This document shows, piece after piece, positions 27,127 through 35,928 of a stretch of DNA of 36,000 nt. The stretch is from NCBI GenBank assembly GCA_963575745.1, contig CAUYUJ010022048.1, forward strand, positions 1-36,000, in the 5' to 3' direction. Numbering within the stretch: the first letter of the stretch is position 1; every line of letters begins with the position of its first letter. A model generated the notes under the pieces. The model was not told where the DNA came from. It made no database searches and was given only the letters and a program-made list of their open reading frames with translations. The position numbers and the translations under genes are program-made. The DNA is from Prorocentrum cordatum. Lineage: Eukaryota; Sar; Dinophyceae; Prorocentrales; Prorocentraceae.

Positions 27127-27717
27127 GAGCTTTGCAGAGCCCTGAAGGGCCTCGCCGCACCATTTGATGCCGAGACTGAGTGCTCAGCGTCGTGGCAACG
27201 GTGGCGGCATGCTCGAACTGCGTGACCATGCATTCAACGTGGAGGCTAGGCCCCACTATGGATGTGCAAGCTGCGAAAGATATTCTTTTAAAAGCTGCGC
27301 ATCATTTCGAGCACCCATCTCTTCGCCTCGTTAGTCCTCCGACAGACACGCTTGGTGGAGTTCGAGGCCTGCTACGTTGGGCTGCAACGCGGGGTCCCCC
27401 TTCATGGTAGTCTCAGACTCATGCCATACTCGATATAACCATTGCCATCCACGGCGCACGTGAACATGGCAAGTAGCGCGAAGCTTTCTCCTCGCGACAG
27501 GAGCCCGTCGTCTAGCTAAGTTCCGATCTCAGGCGACCATTTTCAGCGGGAGGTCCAAAACGTCTGAGAGTTCCATCTCCGCACCTTTAGGAAAACAGTG
27601 CTTGCGCTTCATCATGCTCAACAAGTTCTCTCGCAGCATGAGATGCCCGGGGTCCCCGCCGAGGGCCACATGGAGGGCCCACTGGGAGGCGCGCGTGGGG
27701 TCTGCAGACCAATTGTT
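27127..27717 (-). pseudogene. LINE linker between endonuclease and RT, scrambled
   Basis: Short protein-like pieces appear in changing minus frames, such as WALHVALGGDPGHLMLREN and LHQACLSED, with frequent stops. The position between the endonuclease and RT remnants suggests it is the linker. No independent gene is seen. Confidence 0.45.
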
Positions 27718-28253
27718 TCAGCCCGGGGACACCAGGCCCCAGATGTAGTCGACCAGGCTTGCGCGGGCCCCCATGCCATGACAGATAGACACCCACCTTG
27801 TCGAACAATCGTAATCTGCCATGTGAACACAAAAATAACCAATGGCCGCCGCCGTGCTCGACGTTGCGCATGCATGGCGGGCAGGGGCCACAGCAATCAG
27901 GCCAACTTTGCGCGTGGGGCCCGACTGCTGAACCACCTGGGGCTCTACGTTCCAATCCGCATCTGCCAGAGTGGAACCATGCGTTTTGGCGACACTCGAG
28001 CCCAGCATCTTCAGGATACGCATGTTATCCTCATCGAGGACCACCGCACAATACAAATATGCAGGGCTCACCGTGAGCCCAGGCGCCCCGGGCGCATCCA
28101 CCTTGATTGAGATACGTCGCTCTCTGATGATATTGCCTCCTCATGGGTTCCATCTCAAACCCAACTCCGCGCGGACAAAGACTGCGACCCCCGCGGGGCG
28201 TGAGCCTCGCTCGCGCTCGATGGAAGGGCTGCGTAACATTCGATATCCGATCG
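27718..28253 (-). pseudogene. LINE EEP endonuclease domain, inactivated
   Basis: The first part (28253-28144) reads RERGSRPAGVAVFVRAELG, then LRWNP-stop, like the strand leading into an EEP core. After a frame change, 28101-27718 reads SPAYLYCAVVLDEDNMRIL, TLADADWNVEPQVVQQSG and AAIGYFCVH. These align with the exonuclease-endonuclease-phosphatase motifs: (A)GD(F/W)N survives as ADADWN (Asp and Asn kept), S-IDYF has become AAIGYF (Asp lost), and the usual Pro-His before the end is replaced (GARASLV). The enzyme would nick target DNA for insertion; this copy cannot. Confidence 0.7.
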
Positions 28254-28302
28254 TTCGAGCTGCACGTTGTAGGTCCGCAGCTGTCGTCTCCGCCGCGCCA
28301 AT

Positions 28303-28873
28303 CTACTGCGCGCGTGCAATCAGCGAGCCTGAAGCACGCAGTCTACCAAGTATCGTGGCATGAGAATCGCCATTGAACGGTTCAAAAAATTGCACCTTAT
28401 CATCATCTCTTGTGGAAGAGACTCGAAAGCCTTTCAGCTGCGGAACCGCCTTGCATGCGCGTGTCACAGGCAGCCCACGATCGGTAGGCAGCATGCGCCT
28501 TGCAAGCATGCGCGCGCCACAGGCAGCATGCGCCTTGCAAGCATGACATGGGCGGGGACGATGTCGCATGCCGAGGTTCTCCATCATATCGAAGGGGGTC
28601 AGGCGTGCTGTACTTTGGGGCGCTTGGTCCCCCCAGGCGTACAGCTGCTCGTAAAAGTGACGTTCGTTCCTCCGCGAAGGTGAGCAGCTTCTCCACATCC
28701 TCCGGTGACAGACCGTCGCACTCGGGCATGGGCTCATAACGAGGGGCAGCGGCACCGTCTGGCGCAGGGTGTGGCGCATCAACCGCAGCCGCAGGGTGGC
28801 TTGCAGCAGTCGCCGCCGCTCGAGCAGCTGCTGGCCTTTGGTGAAAACCTGTCTCTGTGAGAAATCTTTGCTG
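28303..28873 (-). pseudogene. LINE gag-like linker, frameshifted
   Basis: Two minus frames alternate. One gives EPASTPSLSQAALDATADS and KDFSQRQVFTKGQQLLERRR; the other (28403-28729) gives MPECDGLSPEDVEKLLTFAE. The region is typical Ser/Ala/Gln-rich linker and has no enzyme motif. It contains a recent direct duplication at 28486-28545. Confidence 0.5.
28486..28545. repeat. 35-bp direct repeat with exact 25-base copies
   Basis: AGGCAGCATGCGCCTTGCAA plus GCATG occurs at 28486-28510 and again at 28521-28545. A weaker third copy lies just to the left. The exact identity suggests expansion after the LINE had already stopped coding. Confidence 0.9.
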
Positions 28874-29608
28874 TCAGCAGTCGCATCCAGGGCTGCTTGT
28901 GAGAGACTGGGGGTTGATGCAGGCTCCGCCGCAACGGGCAGAGCCCTGCGCAAGCCCATTGCGAGAGCACCCCTTCTCAACGAGCTCGGCGAGGGCTTGC
29001 TGTGCCTTCGCCATGAGCTCGCGTTGGGACAGAACTGCATCATGTGCCTTCTCTTGCCTGTTCTGCGTTGACTGAAGGCGGGAGGTTGCGTTCGTGTGAT
29101 GCTGGAGAGTTGTTTTGTTGCGTCTCTGCGCAGCTCGGTCCTCCCGTAGCTGTTCATGCAAACGTTTCCTGGCTGGATTTGCATCGTCGACCTGATCCAT
29201 CTGCTAGAGGGCGCTCTCCAAGGACTCGATTTTGATCGCTCGCAAATCGTCGAGATCTTCTGAGCGAGGGGCAGCACCACTATGATTAACGCCGCTGTTG
29301 GACGCTGGGTCCTTGAGCACCCCTGTTAGACGTTGTTCCAGTTTCTTGTACATGGCTTGGGTGATCTGCTGGATGAGGTCTGGGGGTGGTCCTGTCGCCC
29401 ATCGCCAACCTGGCCACTTGGGGATGTTGGCAGGCGGCGGCTTCTCCCACTCCTTGGCGTTTTTCTCTGCCGCCTGCACCACACGCTGCGGCACAACAGC
29501 TCCGCAAATGCACGTGATGCGGCAAGACCAGTTCGCAGCACGAGTACATTGCGGACAGGCCCGGGGAGGCATGCGAGGGCCTCGAAGCACGGAGGCATCG
29601 CCAGACAT
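28874..29608 (-). pseudogene. LINE 5' region: zinc ribbon and coiled coil, TAG-interrupted
   Basis: From ATG at 29608 the minus strand reads MSGDASVLRGPRMPPRACPQ, CTRAANWSCRITCICGAVVP, a CxxC...CxC pattern like the zinc ribbons that open many dinoflagellate LINE proteins. A Pro/Trp-rich part (PKWPGWRWATGPPPDLIQQ) follows, then a TAG at 29204-29206, and the same frame resumes as a long charged helix (LHEQLREDRAAQRRNKTTL ... ELMAKAQQALAELVEKG) up to a stop at 28874. One nonsense codon therefore splits what was one reading frame. Confidence 0.7.
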
Positions 29609-29650
29609 GTTGTTGCAGCCGTAACGATTCGAAACTTGAAACAAAAACAA

Positions 29651-29930
29651 AAAAACCTTGGTCCGCCGACGCAGGCCGTTTTGAATCTGGCGTCGGCAAG
29701 CTCGGAAATATGCGCGGCGAATTGGGACTCATGGGGAGGAGGAGGAGCAGGAGGAGGAGGAGGAGGAGGAGGAGGAAGAGGTGGGAGGAGGAGGATGGGG
29801 AAGCCACGGGAGGATTTTCAGGATTGGGAGAAGGACGGGGAGGAGAAGGTGGACGTGGAAGCGGGGGGGGACGGGAGGAGGAGGAGGAGAACGAGGAGGA
29901 ACAGGAGGAAGAGCGCAACAGGCATCACAC
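29651..29930. repeat. 5' flank of the LINE, then (GGA)n tract
   Basis: AAACAAAAACAAAAAAACC follows the LINE start on the plus strand, with a GCCGACGC/GCGTCGGC inverted pair at about 29667-29699. From 29737 to 29920 the sequence is GGA-rich. Confidence 0.75.
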
Positions 29931-30430
29931 CTAATATTCGTCGAACGTAAAAACGAAGGAGGAGGTACTGACGACTCCTGGGCCGAAGCCCCGTCGCGAG
30001 CGGCGCGGAGGCGGCAACGGCTGCCCGATGGTGGCGGGGCTGGTGCGGAGCCCGATGTTGGCGGTGGCGTTTTTTTGTGTGATGCGGCGGACGGCGCCTC
30101 TGATCGGCGCGGTCAGTCGAGGTTGGGTTGTGTTCGCGCGGTTGCGCAGTGCGGCTGGCCGCAGTCTCGCTCGGCAAGGAAGGGTTGGCTATGCTCTTTG
30201 GCGGGTCTCGGCATGCGAGCGCGGACAAGGAGGGGCAAAGGCTGCAGGCAAAGGCCGCCGCACCCCCAGTGTCCGCGGTGCTCTTCGACCTGATGTGTTT
30301 CCTCTGCTGATCTCGCCTGAAATCTGAGTTGCTGCGGGGGGGGGGGCAGTGGAATTTTCTTCACTAGAGCACAATACAGCGGAGGAGGATCAGGAAGTGT
30401 CTGCTGCAGGGGCAAAGGGGGAGGGGGTGA
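29931..30430. other. No confident gene
   Basis: Complex GC-rich sequence. Plus frames around 30028-30330 are Ala/Arg/Gly-rich without motifs; 30200-30310 (GGSRHASADKEGQRLQAKAA) is only weakly protein-like. A G10 run occurs at about 30338. Confidence 0.35.
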
Positions 30431-30620
30431 GAGGAGGAGGGATTGGAAGAAGGGAAGGGGGAGGAGGACGAGGAGGGACATTGGATTGGAAAGTAGACGA
30501 CGAGGACGAGCAGTCTGCATAGGGAGCTGGGTGCATAGGAGGAGAAACAGGACGAGCAGAAGCGGAGAGGGGGGAGGAGGAGGAGGAGGAGGAGGAGGAG
30601 GAGGAGGAGGAGGAGGAGGA
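30431..30620. repeat. GGA-rich tract
   Basis: GGAGGAGG and GAGGACGAGG repeats with a near-perfect (GGA)n core at about 30570-30618. Confidence 0.9.
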
Positions 30621-30984
30621 CCAGTGCAAGTCCAAGACTCACCAACGATGTCCAAGCTTCCGCATCAGAGGCCCCATACACGGATTCACGTCCACTGGGG
30701 GACGTGCCCCCTTGGGAGGCAAGCGTATGAAAGTCTGGAAGCGTGCCACAGCACCACTCCCAGGACTTCAACGCCGCGAGTCAACCTGACGTTGGCGTAT
30801 TGGCGATCTTAATTCGTGCCAGAAAGCAGTTCTTGGGACCTCAGCACTACGAATCAACGTACTTCTTGCGCCCTGGCAATCCTGAATCGCTAGGAAACAA
30901 TGTTTCTGGCTTGCAAGCCATGCGAACACGCGAACCCCTTGCAATATATTAGAATGCGCGCAGCGCTATGACGGGAACCATGTA
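30621..30984. other. No confident gene
   Basis: The minus strand at 30771-30650 reads CCGTLPDFHTLASQGGTSPS and SVYGASDAEAWTSL, which is mildly protein-like, and the plus strand competes. No splice-site pair was convincing. The last ~50 bases lead into the 83-bp repeat family. Confidence 0.3.
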
Positions 30985-31175
30985 TTGAAAGGGAGCCGCC
31001 CGCCATCTGCGAAGTTCGTGCACGTATTTGGAAGTAAAAGTAGACACACTACCGAGGGTTCGCTTCGGTAAGCGAGAGCCACATTTTGAAAACGTCTCGC
31101 CCTAAGTCCGCGATGTTCTTCCATGTGTTTCAGACGTGTGTGCACGGCGCTAATGCGAGAGCACCATGCCAAACG
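30985..31175. repeat. 83-bp repeat family, first locus (~2 copies)
   Basis: Contains CGCCNTNNNTCYGCGAAGTT, AAGCGAGAGCCACATTTTGA and GTGTGTGCACGGCGCTAATG, the same ordered blocks found at 32375-32660. The copies are about 100 bp apart because of an extra GAGGGTTCGCTTCGG segment. Confidence 0.75.
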
Positions 31176-31339
31176 TCTACACGTTTCGCGTATACCCGTT
31201 TGCTAGCTTTGGACGGCGCGCGGCCTTTCCGCTTGCGCTCGCGATCAAAAGTATACCCACCAGCCGATCCGGAAACGATCTCCAGGCGAGTTGAGGTGAT
31301 CAGGAAAGTGAGGGAGCACAGAGGGGGACGGCCGAAGTG

Positions 31340-31499
31340 CGCGAAGGAGTGAGAAGGAGACGGAGGAAGCTGGATGGACGGATGAGAGAGTGGGGAGAAG
31401 ACGAACAGGATGAGGAGGAGGAGGAGGACGAGGAAGATATTGAGTAGGAGGAGGAAGGAGGAGCAGGAGGAGGAGGGCAAGCAAGAGGGCCAGAGGTTT
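31340..31499. repeat. Purine-rich GGA/GAC tract
   Basis: GAAGGAGACGGAGG and GGAGGAGGAGGAGG repeats. No gene. Confidence 0.8.
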
Positions 31500-31672
31500 C
31501 TTGGATGCCTCTCGGAGCCTCCTGGGCTATCTCTTGGGCGCTTCTTGGAGGCCTTCTGGGACGTCTTGGGGGCTCTTGGCGGTCCTGGGGGGCTTTCGGG
31601 CGTCTTGCGTGCCTCGGTCGGATCGAAATGGATCCTGGGCAGGGGGGGAGCACAACGACCACGACGCTACTA

Positions 31673-31745
<73 letters not shown>

Positions 31746-32260
31746 GGGCCTCTTGGGGCCATCTTGGGGCCAACTTGGGGCTTCTTGGCGCCTCTTGGAC
31801 GCTTCTTGAGGCCATCTTGGAGGACATCTGTCGAAGCAGGGGGTCTCCCTAATTAGCGCTGCCCTAGGGCTCTTGGGGTGCTCGTGGGGCGCTCTTGGAG
31901 CGCTCTTGGGCGCTCTTGTTGCCGTCTTGAGGCTCTCTTGAGCCCCTCTTTGGCCATCTTGGAGCCATCTTGAGGCCTCGGATGGCCATCGGACGCGAAA
32001 AGGCGAGAAGGCAAAAGACATGGTTTTCCATAGGTTTTGGAAGGATTTTGGCCTCTTGGAGGTCTCCTTGGATGTCTGGGAGGCCTCTTGGAGCCGTCTT
32101 GGAACCTTCTTGGATCCTCTTGGAGCATTTTGGAAGCCATCTTGAGGCATCTCGGGCTATCTTGAGCCATCTTCGAGGTCATATTGGGCTGTCAGAGGCC
32201 CGCTTGGAGCCGTCTGGGCCATCTTGGACGCTCGGACCGCTCGCGACCGCCCCCGTCCAG
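31500..32260. repeat. Degenerate CTTGG-rich minisatellite
   Basis: GGCCATCTTGGAG, GCGCTCTTGG, CCTCTTGGAGG and similar 10-22-bp blocks repeat throughout. The minus strand therefore reads like SKMA, QDGSK, PRRPQEA in runs. The period is irregular and substitutions are frequent, indicating an old array. A clean (GAC)n block is embedded at 31673-31744. Confidence 0.75.
31673..31744. repeat. Perfect (ACG/GAC)n microsatellite, ~24 repeats
   Basis: About 72 bases of uninterrupted trinucleotide repeat, read as poly-Asp or poly-Thr on the plus strand and poly-Val or poly-Ser on the minus strand. It is far purer than its host array, so it is young. Confidence 0.97.
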
Positions 32261-32374
32261 GTCCAGGGGAGGGGTTTTTGGGGGGGAGGGGTAAATCCCT
32301 CCCCGAAGTGGAAGAAGGGGGTTGGAAGGGGAAACTCTCTAGACCACCGACGCTCAGAGGGCTGGTGGGACTAC

Positions 32375-32660
32375 CCGCCCGCAATCCGTGAAGTTGTTGC
32401 AGTTGTTTAACACGAGTGTGTGCGGCGCTAAGGCGAGAGCCAGATTCTGAAAACCGCCTGCCCTCAACCCGTGAAGCTCTCAAATCGTTCAAAGAGAAAC
32501 GTGCGCGGCGTTGTGGCGAGACCCACATTTTGAAAATAAGCCGCCCTCAATCCGTGAAGTTCCTGGCCACTGTGAAATTCGAATGTGCGCTGCGCGAAGG
32601 CGAGAGCCACTCTTCGGAGGCGTCCCGCCCTCCGTCTGTGAAGCTGCTACCAGTTTCCTA
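32375..32660. repeat. 83-bp repeat family, second locus (~3.5 copies)
   Basis: Units start at CCCGCAA (32378), CCCTCAA (32461), CCCTCAA (32544) and CCCTCCG (32628), spaced 83, 83 and 84 bp. Shared blocks are CAATCCGTGAAGTT, GTGTGCGCGGCG, AAGGCGAGAGCCACATTTTG and AAAACCGCC. Frames across it differ unit to unit because 83 is not a multiple of three. Confidence 0.85.
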
Positions 32661-32711
32661 GCTTCAGGCTGGTAAGTGGTAGGGACGTCTCAGGCGAAAC
32701 GCCCAGCCTCC

Positions 32712-32935
32712 CCTTCCGACTGGCCTCGGGGTGCGACAGGGAGGAGTTACTCATGAGGAGAAAGAGGAGGAGGAGGAGGAGGAGGAGGAGGATAACGAAC
32801 TTGAGGCCGTGCACCCACTATCCTCCACTGGTCTCGGGGTGCGACAGGGGTGCAACAGGGAGGAGAAAGAGGAGGAGGAGGAGGACAACGAATTTGAGGC
32901 CGTGCACCCAGTATCCTTCACTCCCTCCCTCTATC
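32712..32935. repeat. Two-copy ~110-bp tandem duplication
   Basis: CTCGGGGTGCGACAGG, a GGAGGAGAAAGAGG tract and GAACTTGAGGCCGTGCACCC appear twice (about 32722-32822 and 32831-32912). In frame 1 both copies give NE(L/F)EAVHP, so a translated role is possible, but the GGA tract differs in length and no exon boundaries are clear. Confidence 0.8.
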
Positions 32936-33821
32936 CTCAACCCCGTTCTCACCTCCCCCCCGCCACTCCTCCGTCCTTCCCCTCCGACTTCCAGTGCGCT
33001 TCCTTTCCTCCTGCCCCCCCCCTCGCCTTCCTCCTCCCCTCGCTCCGTTCCCCACCGGGCACCCCTCTCTCCATTCATTCTCAATTGCATGTTTTCTTTC
33101 ACCCTTCGGCGGCCAGCCCTGGGGGGGAGTGAGAGGGCGCGGGCATTTTTGCGGTCCGCGGGCCTTCTGACAGGGCCTCCTGGGAATTCCCCGAATACGC
33201 AGAAGGCCAGAGAGCTTCCGAGAAGCCTCGCCGCCTTTTGAGAGGCCTCCTCCTTCTCAATTCCCTGCGTTGCCCGCCGCCGAGCCCTCTCTCCATCCTT
33301 CTCCTCCTCTCCCTTCCGTCACCCGCCCATACGTCAAGCCACTGCGAGGGTTCCATGCGGGGCAGGCCCACGCCCCCTTTATCACCGATCTCGTCCCTTT
33401 CGCCCCCTCCTCCTTAATTTTGAGTATTCCTTTCTCCCTCCCCACTTCCTCTCTGATCCCCCTGCTCGCCCTCCACTTCCCCCGCTTCTCCCTCTGCCCC
33501 CCTCCCTCCCAATCCTGCTTCTCTTTTCTACTTCCTCCCCCCCTTTCTGATCCTCAACCCCGCCCTCCCATCCACCCGCATATCCCTCGTCCTCACCGCC
33601 TCACAATCCTGAGCCTCCTCCTCCTACCCCTCCTCCTACCCCTCCTCCTCCTCCTCCTCCTCCTCCTCCTCCTCCTCCTCCTCCTCCTTCTCCTCTCCCT
33701 TCTCCTCCTCCTCCTCCTGCTCCTCCTCCTCCTCCTCCTCCTCCTCCTCCTCCTCCTCCTCGTGAGCACATTCCTCCCCGTTTTTAGCCGTCCCGTCTTC
33801 TCTTTCCATCCCCTCCTCGAG
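32936..33821. repeat. Pyrimidine-rich region with long (CTC)n
   Basis: CCTCC-rich throughout, with (CTC)n at about 33630-33765. Frames are Pro/Ser/Leu (plus) or Arg/Glu (minus) artefacts. Its last part, TCTTCTCTTTCCATCCCCTC, is a strong polypyrimidine tract in front of the exon-like segment at 33822. Confidence 0.85.
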
Positions 33822-33894
33822 GGGGCCGCCTTGCACGAGCGATGGGTCGACCTCGTGGAGAAGTTCAACAAGGAGAGCGCGCTGCCATCGAGGG
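33822..33894 (+). CDS. Putative 73-nt exon
   Basis: Bounded by TCCTCGAG|GGGG on the left after a long polypyrimidine stretch and by GAGGG|GTGAGG on the right, a strong donor. It reads GAALHERWVDLVEKFNKES, then ALPSRG, which is clearly protein-like and contrasts with Leu/Glu runs on both sides. It would be an internal exon of a plus-strand gene whose other exons I cannot connect. Confidence 0.5.
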
Positions 33895-34240
33895 GTGAGG
33901 GGGAAGGGGAGGAGAAAAGTGGAGCGGGGCAGGAGGAGGGAGTGGGCGGAGGAGGGGAGGAGGGGATCTAGGTTCGAGGACCGATGCCTGGGATGTCTTG
34001 TTTCGCCATCTTGGGTCCCTGGGGACCTCCGGGCACCTCCAGAGACCTTGTGAGGAACAGGCTAAGACTCCTTCCCTGTTCCTCATCCTTCTTTATTTCC
34101 CTTAGGAGGGGGAGGAGGGCTCAGGGGAAGGAGAGGGGAGGAGGCAAGCTAGGTGCGCTCGCTTCATATCTGACGTCCTACCCCTCCCTCCCATCCCTTA
34201 CTGTAGATCTCCTCTCTATTCGCACAGTCGGATTTCGAGC
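33895..34240. other. No gene seen
   Basis: GGA-rich at 33895-33970, then GCCATCTTGGGTCCCTGGGG (34002-34021), which resembles both the CTTGG array and the dyad repeat core, then mixed sequence. Confidence 0.5.
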
Positions 34241-34445
34241 AGGGCAATGATCGCGAGAGGGTGCGCGATGCATCGTAGAGCATGGCATAGCAGGGCGTAG
34301 AAGAGCACGGCAGAGCGTAGCATGCCATAGCATGTCGTGGCGTTGCGTAGTGAGGTGAAGAAGTGCAGCACAAAGCATTTCAAGGCAACTAATGGCATCG
34401 CACAGCGGCACAACACACAACACCGCACAACATGTCATGGAATTG
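34241..34445. repeat. Degenerate GCATAGCATGGC-type repeat
   Basis: Runs of AGCATGGCATAGCAGGGCGT- and CACAGCGGCACAACACACAA-like blocks about 10-11 bp long. A related patch lies at 34742-34810 (GTATCGCACAGCGGCGGAAC). Confidence 0.65.
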
Positions 34446-34814
34446 CGCCGGGTTTTTGGAGGGCACGTTTGGTCTGGAGTCGTGGCTCCACGTCTAGCTC
34501 CTTGGGCTCCCCGAGAAGCTTAACACAAGGCGGAGCTGATGGAGGGCACCCGCTGGCTCTGTTTCCAACAACGCCTTCTCAGCGCAGAGATGGGGATCCC
34601 GCTCAATACGTTCTGGAAGCGACGACGCCCCAAAGCGGGGGGGGGGCTTCAGCAGCCCCAGAAATCATTGGACCGACAGTTGACGCTGAATTACTTCCGA
34701 TGGTTTTTTCGGGGGGGAGGGGGGCAATTTCTAGACTTTGGGGCATGGTATCGCACAGCGGCGGAACTCCACACAGCATTCCACTGCATGCCGTGGCATG
34801 GCATTGGAAATACT
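34446..34814. other. No confident gene
   Basis: Complex sequence; plus frame 34539-34871 reads MEGTRWLCFQQRLLSAEMG and IPLNTFWKRRRPK, mildly protein-like but unsupported by splice sites. Confidence 0.3.
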
Positions 34815-35005
34815 GACGCCAGCGCTGCTGCATCGGAAGCACGATGCGGAACGAGCGGAAACGCAGAATGAGGCCAGCGCTACAGCGGGAGCACGATTCG
34901 GAACGAGCGGAAACGCGGAAATCAGGTCAACGTTGCAGCGGGAGCACGATTCGGAACGAGCGGAATCCCGAAAATGAGGCCAGCGCTTCAGCGGGAGCTA
35001 CATGT
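34815..35005. repeat. 53-bp tandem repeat, ~3.7 copies
   Basis: The block GCGGGAGCACGATTCGGAAC plus GAGCGGAA recurs at 34832 (diverged), 34885, 34938 and 34991 (partial), with GAGGCCAGCGCT between. Spacing is exactly 53 bp. Confidence 0.92.
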
Positions 35006-35224
35006 TGGAAACAACCTCAGCGAAGACCCAACCCCCGGGAATCCTGTGTGTGTAAAAACAGTACGGGGAGGGGGGCCAGACATCTTCTGGCCGTCATGAG
35101 GGGAGAGAGGAGAGTCGTATTCACATTGTGTAATTGTAGGGAGGGGAGGAGGGGGATGTCATTGTGGATAGCATTGTTATCGGACCCACCGCCAGAGAGG
35201 GGGCGCTGTCCTGGGGGGGGGGAG
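35006..35224. other. No gene seen
   Basis: Short complex stretch ending in a G-rich run (GTCCTGGGGGGGGG). No supported feature. Confidence 0.4.
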
Positions 35225-35440
35225 GAGGAGTGGGGATGTAGGAGGAAGCGGGGGGGTGAAGAGGAAGAGGAAGAGGAGGAGGAGGAGAAGGAAGAGGGGA
35301 GGAGGAGGAGGAGGAGGTGGAGGAGGAGGAGCAGGAGGAGGAGGAGGGAACGAGGATAACAGGGGAGGGAGGCAGGGAGGAAGGCGGCGGTCGGCTGGAG
35401 GAGGGAGGAGAGAATGGGGAGGAGGGAGGGAACCAGGAGG
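35225..35440. repeat. (GGA)n microsatellite
   Basis: GGAGGAGGAGG with AAGAGGAAGAGG interruptions; Glu/Gly/Arg artefact frames. Confidence 0.9.
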
Positions 35441-35864
35441 AGGCTCTCATCCTCGCCCCTCCCCACGCTGCTCCTCCTCGTCCTCGCCCTCTCTCCACCT
35501 TCCTTCCTCATCATGCGCTCCTCATCCTCGGCCTCATTCCTCGTCCATCCTCCATGCCTCATTGTACTCCTCCTACGTCATCACCGTCATTTCATCACAG
35601 CTGTTCTCATCTCACCTCATCTCATCTCATCTCATCCCATATCGTCTTACCTCATCTCCTCCCTTTGTCCTCCATCGTATGCATTGCTCATTACTCCGAT
35701 CCCCCTGCTGCGGGCATCCCCTATTCTTCAGTAACATCCTTTGTCCTTCTCCATAATCTCTTCGTCCTCGTCATCCTCAGCCTCCCCCTTTCTCCTTCCC
35801 TTCCTCCCTTCATCATCCTCCTCGCTCCTTCACATCCCTCATTCTATTCCTCACTGCCTCTGAG
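35441..35864. repeat. Pyrimidine-rich region with (CTCAT)n
   Basis: C/T-rich DNA with (CTCAT)n at about 35607-35640. It ends in TCCTCACTGCCTCTGAG, a plausible acceptor for the segment at 35865. Confidence 0.75.
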
Positions 35865-35928
35865 GAGCACACCGACTCGTGCTGCGTGTTCTTCGACGAG
35901 GTGGCCCCGCGCATTCAAAGGGGCCGAG
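35865..35928 (+). CDS. Putative exon near the right edge
   Basis: After CTCTGAG|GAG the plus strand reads EHTDSCCVFFDEVAPRIQRG (preceded by Glu in the ORF), with Cys, Phe and Asp in a pattern unlike the surrounding repeats. Donor candidates are GACGAG|GTGGCC (GT at 35901) or GCCGAG|GTGCGA (GT at 35929). It may belong to the same gene as 33822-33894. The remaining bases to 36000 return to a GGA-rich tract. Confidence 0.4.

Larger units (their letters stand above)
23732..29650 (-). mobile_element. Near-full-length, decayed dinoflagellate-type LINE
   Basis: Reading the minus strand from 29650 downwards, protein fragments appear in the order expected for a non-LTR retrotransposon: a Cys-rich zinc-ribbon start and coiled coil, a gag-like linker, an EEP-type endonuclease, a reverse transcriptase, an RNase H-like fragment and a Cys/His C-terminus. 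The frame changes repeatedly and at least two in-frame TAG codons occur (29204-29206 and 26368-26370), so no intact protein is made. Catalytic residues are lost in both enzymes. The 3' end, poly(A) and target-site duplications could not be located, so the limits are those of recognisable protein sequence. Sub-parts are annotated separately. Confidence 0.85.

Noticed and set aside
28303-29280. A separate 325-codon minus-strand host gene
   Set aside because: The frame mixes LINE linker with out-of-frame shadow of the LINE 5' region; the coding frame upstream of ~28900 is a different one.
31300-31852. Poly-Val, poly-Asp and poly-Thr proteins
   Set aside because: They are six-frame shadows of the (GAC)n block within a degenerate minisatellite.
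31960-34020. GCCATCTTGG strings as further spliced-leader relicts
   Set aside because: They belong to the CTTGG-rich repeat, differ from the leader core (GCCATTTTGG) and lack both flanks.
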